This document shows, piece by piece, positions 45,493-52,694 of a DNA stretch of 64,000 nt. The DNA comes from Bacteroidota bacterium (GTDB taxonomy: Bacteria; Bacteroidota; Bacteroidia; CAILMK01): contig JABDBQ010000004.1 in assembly GCA_013288555.1 (NCBI GenBank), forward strand, positions 47,070 to 111,069, in the 5' to 3' direction. The notes under the pieces were generated by a model. It ran no database searches. It saw only the letters and a list, made by a program, of their open reading frames with translations, and was not told the DNA's origin. Both the position numbers and the translations under genes were made by a program. The first letter of the stretch is position 1. Each line of letters opens with the position of its first letter.

Positions 45493-47487
45493 ATGCTTAG
45501 ATATAAAATTCTTAATACAAGGATATTGGGTATCAATAAAATGTATTTTTTTATAGGGATCCTGATATTCTTTAGCATTCGGAATTCTTCTGCCCAGGAA
45601 AAATTATTCCCGTTGTATGAAAATACAGTTATTGAGCAACTCAATCAGCCCGCACACAAAATCCCTAAAAGTTTTAATAAAACCCAAAAGGTTCTCAGCT
45701 TACCTTTCTTCGATGATTTTTCTACCTATACAGGATATCCGAATGACAGTTTGTGGATGGATAATGAAGTATTTATAAATACAGGTTATCCCATAAATCC
45801 GCCATCGACGGGTGTAGCTACATTTGATGGATTAAACAGTTTTGGATTGGCTTACGATTTGGGAAACCAATATAATGACGGTCCTGCTGATACGCTGACC
45901 AGTGCATATATTGATTTGTCGCCATATACAACAAAAGATTTGATCTATTTGAGTTTTGCTTATCAGCCGCAGGGGTTGGGGTATGATGCTCCGGATATTG
46001 GAGATTCTTTAATGGTTGAATTTAAACCCGATAGTGTACCTGTTGCATTTGATACAACGGGGAAAATTGTAACCAAATGGAGTAGTTCTGCATGGGTAAA
46101 AATGTGGGCGGTACCTGGCTCTAGTATTGCTCCGTTCAGGGTTGCGATGATTCCTGTAGCAAATAAAACAGACACAAATTTCTTTCAGCACAAATTCCAG
46201 TTCAGGTTCCGTGCTTACGCCAACAATTCCGGGAATCTTGACATTTGGAATGTGGACTATGTATATTTGGACCGTGGCAGAACACTTGCCGACTCCATAT
46301 CTTCGGATGTTGCAGTTTATCAGCCTTCTTTGAGCCTCATCAATGGATATTATTCAATTCCCTGGAATTATTATAAAGATTACACGAGCCAGTACTATAC
46401 AGATAGTATTCATGTCTTTACCCATAATAATGATACTGCGACCAAGCACGTTACATTCAGTTACAGTATAAGTTCTTTACCTGACGGGAAAATACTTGCA
46501 AGTAAAAAAAGTACCCAGGTTGCAAATGTCTATAACAATGAATTTCTTGATTTTGGTTTACAGGCAAATCCTTTGGATCCATCTTATATTCCTAAAAATC
46601 CTGATAGTGTGGTGCTTGCAGTTCAAACGATTGCCCATAGTGATAAGGCGGAATTTTACAAATTTATCCCAAACGATACTGCAACCCATTTGCAGATTTT
46701 CAACACCTATTTGGCTTACGATGACGGTACTGCAGAAACAGGATATGGCATAAGCAATTCACCGAATGGCTCGCAGGTGGCTTTAAAATTTGTAATTCCC
46801 GCTACTGATACTTTGTTCGGGATTGGGATTCATTTCAACCAGAGCCTGAGTGATGTAAGCAATGACCTATTTTCCCTGAGGGCATGGTCGTCTATAGATA
46901 CGGCTGATATAACTACAACTAAAGACAATATTATTGCTGAAATAGATAATGTCAAACCGCAGTATTCTTTTCATAGAAACGGGTTTTATTATTTCCCGCT
47001 TGATACACCAAGGGTAGTATCAAAGACATTTTATCTTGGATGGTCGCAAAGCTATGATTATTTTCTGAATGTGGGTTTTGACAGGAATTATCATCTGGAT
47101 GATTTTGCCACGCAATCCAGGCTTTACATTAATCCAAACGAGGAAGGCTGGCAAAAGTCTAGCCAGCGGGGTGTCCCTATGATCAGGGCTTATATCGGCA
47201 AAAAGCCGGTAAACACGGCCGCTATAAATACTGATATTCCAAAAGAAAATTTCCAGGTTGAGGTTTTTCCGAATCCAAATAAAGGAACATTTAACCTATC
47301 ATTACCACAATCCGGCTCATATTCCCTCGAGTTGATTGATATCAACGGCAAAGTACTGGAATCAGAGAATAATTTGCAGGGTGAAAAACAAATAAATGCT
47401 GGTTATTACCAACCAGGGGTATACATTCTTAAAATAACTGATCCTGAAACAAATAGCCGGGTTTTCAAAAAAGTGGTTATTTTTTAA
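45493..47487 (+). CDS. Secreted protein with T9SS type A sorting domain
   Basis: A 664-residue exported protein starting 3 bases after the PASTA stop, so part of the same transcript. A signal peptide is clear from the internal Met17 (MYFFIGILIFFSIRNSSAQ, ATG 45541), which may be the true start. The body (GLNSFGLAYDLGNQYNDGPADTLTS, YLSFAYQPQGLGYDAP) resembles a jelly-roll surface domain. The C-terminus has VEVFPNPNKGTFNLSL, GKVLESENN and GVYILKIT...FKKVVIF, the T9SS type A signal. Function of the cargo is unknown. Its TAA stop touches a heptad array. Confidence 0.88.
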   Translation: MLRYKILNTRILGINKMYFFIGILIFFSIRNSSAQEKLFPLYENTVIEQLNQPAHKIPKSFNKTQKVLSLPFFDDFSTYTGYPNDSLWMDNEVFINTGYPINPPSTGVATFDGLNSFGLAYDLGNQYNDGPADTLTSAYIDLSPYTTKDLIYLSFAYQPQGLGYDAPDIGDSLMVEFKPDSVPVAFDTTGKIVTKWSSSAWVKMWAVPGSSIAPFRVAMIPVANKTDTNFFQHKFQFRFRAYANNSGNLDIWNVDYVYLDRGRTLADSISSDVAVYQPSLSLINGYYSIPWNYYKDYTSQYYTDSIHVFTHNNDTATKHVTFSYSISSLPDGKILASKKSTQVANVYNNEFLDFGLQANPLDPSYIPKNPDSVVLAVQTIAHSDKAEFYKFIPNDTATHLQIFNTYLAYDDGTAETGYGISNSPNGSQVALKFVIPATDTLFGIGIHFNQSLSDVSNDLFSLRAWSSIDTADITTTKDNIIAEIDNVKPQYSFHRNGFYYFPLDTPRVVSKTFYLGWSQSYDYFLNVGFDRNYHLDDFATQSRLYINPNEEGWQKSSQRGVPMIRAYIGKKPVNTAAINTDIPKENFQVEVFPNPNKGTFNLSLPQSGSYSLELIDINGKVLESENNLQGEKQINAGYYQPGVYILKITDPETNSRVFKKVVIF

Positions 47488-47514
47488 AAGGAGACAGGGA
47501 TCAGGAGTCAGGGG
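47487..47514 (+). repeat. Heptad array, TYAGGNN family, left of pseudogene
   Basis: Units AAAGGAG ACAGGGA TCAGGAG TCAGGGG. The first base is the last base of the upstream TAA stop. Inverted partner at 47903-47937. Confidence 0.8.
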
Positions 47515-47556
47515 ATAGAAGGGCAGAAACAATTCTAATAATTTATTTATATTTTT

Positions 47557-47909
47557 ATGTCAATAAAAAGGTTTGAAGATATTGTTGCATGGAATAAAGG
47601 ACAGGATCTCGCAGTTGAAATTTACGAAGCATTTAAATTATCTAAGGATTTTGGATTCAAGGATAGATAACTAGAGCAGTTGTTTCCATTTCAAATAATA
47701 TTGCTGAAGGATTTGATAGAAGTAGCAATGCTGATTTTATCAGGTTTCTTTACTTCTCTCTAAGTTCATGCAGCGAAGTAAAGTCTATGCTATATCTTGC
47801 TGAAAGACTTAATTATATCTCTTTAGAAAGCCGTGATGATCTCATCATGAAAGGGATTGAAATATCTAAAATTATCAATGTTTTGATTAAATCAATGAAC
47901 AAGTCCTGA
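47557..47909 (+). pseudogene. Frameshifted four-helix-bundle (S23/IVS-type) protein gene
   Basis: The reading frame starts MSIKRFEDIVAWNKGQDLAV...SKDFGFKDR and then hits TAA at 47668-47670. The next frame continues without a gap as ITRAVVSISNNIAEGFDRSS...FSLSSCSEVKSMLYLAERL...ISKIINVLIKSMNKS. The joined product is the four-helix-bundle protein first found in 23S rRNA intervening sequences. A one-base deletion where a Gln codon (CAG) is usual before ATA ACT AGA would explain it. This could be true decay or a sequencing error. The stop codon TGA comes from the following heptad array. Confidence 0.8.
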
Positions 47910-47937
47910 TTCCAGACCCCTGATCCCTGACCCCTCA
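47903..47937 (-). repeat. Heptad array, TYAGGNN family, right of pseudogene
   Basis: Top strand GTCCTGA TTCCAGA CCCCTGA TCCCTGA CCCCTCA. Three of the five units end in TGA and the first supplies the pseudogene stop. Confidence 0.8.
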
Positions 47938-48042
47938 TTTTATATTCCTTCATCTATTCATAACAATTCTCAAATATTGTTATTCATAAATTTTGTTCAA
48001 TTTTGTGGCGGATTTCATAAGTAGTTCTTAAAAAATTACGCT

Positions 48043-48513
48043 ATGTGGAAGAAATTTAACGGCGAACCGCTGGAACATTCCATCATTGATGAAGTAGAAC
48101 AGGTATTGATCCGGGAAAAAGAATCGGGCAACAGACTAAAGGTTTGTATAGGAACTGATTCGCAGGTATATGGCCTTGTTACTGAATTTGCTACCGTAAT
48201 TGTTTTTCTTCGTGAACGACGCGGAGGTTTTATGTTTATTCTCCAGGACAATACCCGAAAAAAAATGAGCATCAAAGAAAGAATGCTTATGGAGGTTTCA
48301 AAATCAATTGAAATAGCCTATTCATTATGTGAACTTCTGGATAAGTATAAGATAGACCTGGAAGTCCATGCCGATATAAATACCAATCCGGGATTTAAAT
48401 CAAACTCCGCTTTGAGTGAAGCAATGGGATACATTTTAAGCATGGGGTTTGTGTTTAAAGCAAAACCTGAAGCTTTTGCAAGCTCGTATTGTGCCAACAA
48501 GGTCGTAAACTGA
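48043..48513 (+). CDS. YkuK-like (DUF458) RNase-H-fold protein
   Basis: A 156-residue protein of the YkuK/DUF458 group, predicted to have an RNase H-like fold. The first acidic position is in VCIGTDSQVYG and further ones in LEVHADINTNPGFKSN; the N-terminal FNGEPLEHSIIDEVEQVL is also typical. Its function in Bacillus and Bacteroidota is unknown. It is a single gene between the pseudogene and rpoD. Confidence 0.75.
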   Translation: MWKKFNGEPLEHSIIDEVEQVLIREKESGNRLKVCIGTDSQVYGLVTEFATVIVFLRERRGGFMFILQDNTRKKMSIKERMLMEVSKSIEIAYSLCELLDKYKIDLEVHADINTNPGFKSNSALSEAMGYILSMGFVFKAKPEAFASSYCANKVVN

Positions 48514-48733
48514 TTGTTATATATTAATATTTCAGGCATTTAAGTTGATATGTTAAAAAAAAGTTAATTTTTTTTTGTCATATCTGAATCACGAATGAAA
48601 AAAAATCATAGATTGCCTATGTCATTCCTTTAGCCAGGAGGACACAAGTTTAAAGTATTTAGAAAATTGTACACACAAATTGTGTGATGACAGGGGTTTG
48701 CACTTTTGGGAATGGACAAAAAATGATGTAGAT

Positions 48734-49597
48734 ATGAGGCAATTAAAAATCGTAAAACAGATTACAAACAGGGAACATCGTTCGCTCGATAAGTACCTCC
48801 AGGAAATTGGAACCGTAAGCATGATTACTGCTGATGAAGAAGTTGAACTTGCTATTCGCATTAAAGAAGGGGATGCTCAGGCAGTTGAACGGCTGGTAAA
48901 TGCGAACCTGCGTTTCGTGGTTTCTGTAGCTAAACAATACCAGAATCAGGGGCTTCCTTTGGGAGATCTGATCAATGAAGGGAATATGGGCCTTATAAGG
49001 GCTGCCCACCGGTTCGATCATACCCGTGGATTTAAATTCATCAGCTATGCTGTGTGGTGGATTCGTCAGTCTATTCTACAGGCACTTGCAGAACAGGCCC
49101 GAATTATCAGGTTGCCGCTGAACCGTATAGGTGCTTTAACAAAAATAAATAAGGCTGCTTCAGTACTTGAGCAAAAGTTTGAAAGAGAACCTTCGGCTGA
49201 AGAACTGGCCACTTTGCTTGAAATAGAAGTGGAACATGTTGAGGATTTTATGAAATCTTCAGGTCGACACATTTCTATTGATGCACCTGTAAGTTCCGAG
49301 GATGATAGCAGTCTTCTTTCGCTACTCCCAAATGAGGATGAGCCGGATCCTGATTCCATACTTCTTAAGGAATCCCTTCAAAGTGAGATTCATAACAGTT
49401 TGAGAATATTGAGTGAAAAAGAGCGTTCAGTGCTATGTTATTTCTTCGGAATCAGCAGGCATTCAGAACTATCACTTGAAGAAATAAGTAATAAAATGGC
49501 TCTAACGAGAGAAAGAGTTCGTCAGATAAAGGAAAAAGCCTTGCGCAAACTTAAAAATTCATCACGCACAAGAACTTTAAAAATGTACCTTGGATAG
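48734..49597 (+). CDS. rpoD: Primary sigma factor RpoD/SigA (short Bacteroidota type)
   Basis: A 287-residue sigma-70 without region 1.1, as is normal for the primary sigma factor in Bacteroidota. It has region 1.2 ([22 protein letters not shown]), region 2 with [23 protein letters not shown], the -10-binding helix [15 protein letters not shown], region 3 ([12 protein letters not shown]) and region 4 with the helix-turn-helix [20 protein letters not shown]. This factor recognises TTG / TAnnTTTG promoters. Start at ATG 48734 ([20 protein letters not shown]); the track start 48680 adds 18 non-family residues. Confidence 0.95.
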   Translation: MRQLKIVKQITNREHRSLDKYLQEIGTVSMITADEEVELAIRIKEGDAQAVERLVNANLRFVVSVAKQYQNQGLPLGDLINEGNMGLIRAAHRFDHTRGFKFISYAVWWIRQSILQALAEQARIIRLPLNRIGALTKINKAASVLEQKFEREPSAEELATLLEIEVEHVEDFMKSSGRHISIDAPVSSEDDSSLLSLLPNEDEPDPDSILLKESLQSEIHNSLRILSEKERSVLCYFFGISRHSELSLEEISNKMALTRERVRQIKEKALRKLKNSSRTRTLKMYLG

Positions 49598-49611
49598 AAT
49601 TTTACAATGTT

Positions 49612-49693
49612 CAGTCAACAGTTAGCAGTCAATAGTAATGCTAGTTTGCAATTGAGTAAACTTGGTTTACTATTGACTGCTAACTGTTTACTG
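49612..49693. repeat. Inverted heptad arrays, CAGTYAR family
   Basis: Left arm CAGTCAA CAGTTAG CAGTCAA TAGTAA (49612-49638), right arm its reverse complement with one mismatch in 27 (49667-49693), loop 28 nt. It lies between convergent rpoD and pruA. The right arm includes the pruA stop codon (49690-49688). It may serve as a bidirectional terminator, though there is no clear T tract. Confidence 0.9.
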
Positions 49694-51316
49694 CAAAAAA
49701 GGATACCTATAATCGTGAGGAGGTACAAATGTTTCCTTAATAGTTCTTGGTGATACCCAACGGATAAGGTTCCAGCTTGAGCCTGCTTTATCATTTGTTC
49801 CTGATCCTCTTGCACCCCCAAATGGCTGCTGTCCTACAACTGCTCCGGTTGGCTTATCATTAATATAGAAATTGCCTGCGGATTGTGTTAGTTTTTCAGT
49901 GGCAACCACAATGCTATACCTGTCCTGGCTGAAAATAGAACCTGTAAGGGCATATGGAGAAGATTGATCTACAATATCAAGCATCTCGTCAAATTTATCA
50001 GGGTCATAGACATATACACTCAATACCGGACCGAAGATCTCTTCGCACATAGTGACATAAGTTGGGTTTTTGGCAAGAATAACCGTAGGTTCTATAAAAT
50101 AACCTTCTGATTTGTTATGTCCACCACCAATAATCACTTCAGCATCAGTACTTTTCTTTGCTTCGTCAATATAGTTTGCAATTTTATCAAATGCTTTTTC
50201 ATCAATCACTGCATTGATAAAGTTTGAGAAATCTTCAACATGTCCCATTTTGAAGCTTTTCAAATCCTCTGCAAGTTTTTCTTTAACAGTCGGCCAGATA
50301 TTAGAAGGGATATAAGCTCTTGAAGCAGCTGAGCATTTCTGTCCCTGGTATTCGAAAGCACCTCTTGCCATTGCAACGGCAACAGCTATCGGGTCGGCAG
50401 ACTGATGTGCAACAATAAAGTCTTTCCCTCCAGTTTCACCTACGATCCGCGGATATGACCTGTATTTGTGGATATTATCACCTATTTCTTTCCAAATGGT
50501 TCTGAAAACTGAAGTAGAACCGGTGAAATGTATACCACCGAAATCTTTATGCGAAAAGATAACATCTGAGCAATCTTGTCCTGAAGAATAAACCAGGTTA
50601 ATAACACCTGCCGGAAGACCTGCGGCCATAAATATTTCCATGATTACTTCAGCAGAATAGATCTGTCTTTCAGAGGCTTTCCATACAACAGTATTTCCCA
50701 TCAAAGCGGCTGATGCAGGAAGATTGCCAGCTATGGATGCAAAATTGAATGGCGTTAAGGCAAAAACAAAACCTTCCAATGGTCTGTATTCCATGCGGTT
50801 CCACATGCCGGGGGAGGAGATAGGCTGGTTCTGGTATATTTCTTTAGATGCGTATTGAACATTAAATTTCAAAAAATCAATCAGTTCGCAAGCTGCATCA
50901 ATTTCTGATTGAAAAGCATTTTTGCTTTGACAGATCATCGTCGCTGCATTCATCTTAGAACGATAAGGCCCTGCAAGGAGGTCAGCTGCTTTTAAGAAAA
51001 TGGCGGCCCTTTGCTCCCATGGCATCCTTGCCCAATCTTGCTTTGCTTTCATGGCAGCATTTATTGCCAGATGCACATCTTCTTTGCCTCCTTTATAGAA
51101 ATGACCTACTACTTTATGCCTTTCATGCGGTGGACGGATTTCAAGTTTTAATCCGTTACGAACTTCCTTGCCATCAATATACATGGGTATATCGCGCTGT
51201 TCTGAGACAGCATCTTTCAGGGCTTTTTGAAGCTCAGCTCTTTCGGGAGTACCGGGAGCATAGCTTTTTATGGGTTCGTTTACAGGAACGGGTGGTTGAA
51301 ATATTGCGTTTGACAT
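49688..51316 (-). CDS. pruA: L-glutamate gamma-semialdehyde dehydrogenase
   Basis: 1-pyrroline-5-carboxylate dehydrogenase, which oxidises glutamate semialdehyde to glutamate with NAD+ in proline breakdown. The 542-residue single-domain form has the ALDH motifs GETGGKDFIV (catalytic Glu, about 292) and YQGQKCSAASR (catalytic Cys, about 327), and PFGGARGSGTNDKAG near the C-terminus. Start at ATG 51316 (MSNAIFQPPVPVNEPIKSYA); the track start at 51361 includes the promoter region. Proline dehydrogenase is not nearby. The last codon and stop (CAG TAA) come from the heptad repeat. Confidence 0.95.
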   Translation of the reverse strand: MSNAIFQPPVPVNEPIKSYAPGTPERAELQKALKDAVSEQRDIPMYIDGKEVRNGLKLEIRPPHERHKVVGHFYKGGKEDVHLAINAAMKAKQDWARMPWEQRAAIFLKAADLLAGPYRSKMNAATMICQSKNAFQSEIDAACELIDFLKFNVQYASKEIYQNQPISSPGMWNRMEYRPLEGFVFALTPFNFASIAGNLPASAALMGNTVVWKASERQIYSAEVIMEIFMAAGLPAGVINLVYSSGQDCSDVIFSHKDFGGIHFTGSTSVFRTIWKEIGDNIHKYRSYPRIVGETGGKDFIVAHQSADPIAVAVAMARGAFEYQGQKCSAASRAYIPSNIWPTVKEKLAEDLKSFKMGHVEDFSNFINAVIDEKAFDKIANYIDEAKKSTDAEVIIGGGHNKSEGYFIEPTVILAKNPTYVTMCEEIFGPVLSVYVYDPDKFDEMLDIVDQSSPYALTGSIFSQDRYSIVVATEKLTQSAGNFYINDKPTGAVVGQQPFGGARGSGTNDKAGSSWNLIRWVSPRTIKETFVPPHDYRYPFLQ

Positions 51317-51335
51317 CTTTGTTGATTTTGAACTG

Positions 51336-51368
51336 CAAAGGTAGGGTTTGGAAATGATCAATGATCAA
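51336..51368 (-). promoter_or_regulatory. pruA promoter
   Basis: Minus strand TTG (51368-51366), 22-base spacer, TACCTTTG (51343-51336), start codon 19 bases later. The -33 part lies in a heptad array. Confidence 0.55.
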
Positions 51369-51395
51369 TACTAAAATGATCAATTAACAATTAAC
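51353..51395 (+). repeat. Heptad array, AATGATC / AATTAAC family
   Basis: AATGATC AATGATC AATACTA (one extra A) AATGATC AATTAAC AATTAAC: six units with 7-nt spacing and one single-base slip, directly upstream of the pruA -7 box. Confidence 0.8.
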
Positions 51396-51445
51396 TGTAT
51401 TTTACCTTTGAATGTTTAGATGCAAAACAAAATAAACGCAAAGAC

Positions 51446-52249
51446 TTAAAAACTATAAAAAGTCCAGCGATAGAAAATGCCGATAGAATTATATAAAAAA
51501 GGAATTTCGCTGCCAGGGGCGTCAGTAAAATAAGGTCCTGGGTCATAAGTAGCTCTGCATCCAATTTCGTGGCTATTCCCATTTTGACTTGTGAAAGAAA
51601 CTCCTGACTCTGCAAATAAAGTTAGCTTCCCGAACTTATGAGGGGGGAGGATATATTCAGTACTGGAATTTGATTCAGGAATAACCTGGGATTGAATTTC
51701 TCTATTTATATTAAAACCATAATAACATCCTAATTTCAACTCAAGGGCATGATAGCGTGCCTGGGGTTGGAATATTTTAAGCGGAATATGTGTCGATATA
51801 GCCAAAGGAACCTGGATAAAAGTCTCAGACAAGTTGAATAGGGTATAATTACTACCCACAAAGCGATAAGCTGAGGGGAAATAATTGAAAGTATTATAAT
51901 CCGGGATCATATTTACTGAATATGAAGCTATTGAAAGCCCTGAATTCAACCTGAAGACTATAGGTTCTTCTTTCCCGATTTTAAAAACATGGCCAATTTC
52001 AAATGAGGTTATCGGATTATAAGAGCCTGACAGGTTGTTGCTTAAATTAAATCTTACTTCCTGTATTATACAATATGGGTACCTGTATTCAGGAGATACA
52101 TAATTCATCCCTGCATCAATAGCAAGATAGTTTGAATGATTTAACAGTGGATCTGGGATCTGTTGCACTTTCGGGAAAACCCTGAAGCAGGAGATTAGAA
52201 TCAGAAAAAATGTAAAAAAGAAACGGGAATAAATAGAATGCTTTTTCAT
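51446..52249 (-). CDS. Putative outer-membrane beta-barrel protein
   Basis: A 267-residue protein with a signal peptide (MKKHSIYSRFFFTFFLILISCFRVF). The Cys in LILISCF is not in a good lipobox. The body has repeated amphipathic strands (YLAIDAGMNYVSPEYRYP, IVFRLNSGLSIASYSVNM, LKLGCYYGFNINREIQ, KLTLFAESGVSFTSQNG, IGIFYRWTFYSF) and ends in Phe, as expected for an outer-membrane barrel. No family recognised. It is on the same strand as the hybrid kinase but about 190 bases after the preceding small ORF. Confidence 0.6.
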   Translation of the reverse strand: MKKHSIYSRFFFTFFLILISCFRVFPKVQQIPDPLLNHSNYLAIDAGMNYVSPEYRYPYCIIQEVRFNLSNNLSGSYNPITSFEIGHVFKIGKEEPIVFRLNSGLSIASYSVNMIPDYNTFNYFPSAYRFVGSNYTLFNLSETFIQVPLAISTHIPLKIFQPQARYHALELKLGCYYGFNINREIQSQVIPESNSSTEYILPPHKFGKLTLFAESGVSFTSQNGNSHEIGCRATYDPGPYFTDAPGSEIPFLYNSIGIFYRWTFYSF

Positions 52250-52435
52250 AAAACCAGATATTTTACCAGTTAAAAAAAGACGACTTTATAACATGACGAA
52301 TTTTTAACGGATTGGTTGCTTTCTAATTTCTGATCTATAGTTCAAGAGTATAAACCCAGTATCTTTTTCCGAACTGGGGTTACAGTTCATTCAGTATTTG
52401 AAATTCCATGCTTTCATGGATATGCCCGGCATGCA

Positions 52436-52672
52436 TCAACTCGGATGTATGCAGGGCAATTCAACAATATTATCTTTATTTGCACAGACAAATCCTTTTG
52501 AGGTAGAAAGGTTGCTTACCCATGTTGCGTCGCTATTGATATTGGATGCCATCATTGTCCAATTTTCTTCTGCTAACTGGCTCGCATACTTTCCATAAGA
52601 GAGAATTCCAAGTTTTTTAAACTCATCCTTATTGTTGAGAGTGGTTCCGCGGAAAAGGATGTTATTCGGCAT
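52436..52672 (-). CDS. Short ORF with faint ADP-ribosyltransferase-like pattern, perhaps frameshifted
   Basis: 78 residues starting 22 bases after the hybrid kinase stop. NILFRGTTLNNKDEFKKLGI resembles the R-G start of Arr/LT-like ADP-ribosyltransferases, and TWVSNLSTSKGFVCANKDN resembles the STS core. The third (Glu) motif is missing before the stop. Shifting frame near the end allows a further open stretch (ELMHAGHIHESMEFQILNEL), so the gene may be broken. The match is weak and could be chance. The alternative is an unknown small protein cotranscribed with the kinase. Confidence 0.3.
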   Translation of the reverse strand: MPNNILFRGTTLNNKDEFKKLGILSYGKYASQLAEENWTMMASNINSDATWVSNLSTSKGFVCANKDNIVELPCIHPS

Positions 52673-52694
52673 TTATCAAACTAACTAACGTGAT

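Noticed and set aside
8562-51395. Heptad arrays as CRISPR or as telomere/origin repeats
   Set aside because: Units are 7 nt without unique spacers, so not CRISPR. They are scattered at many gene ends of a chromosomal region, so not a single origin or telomere, and no DnaA-box cluster was recognised.
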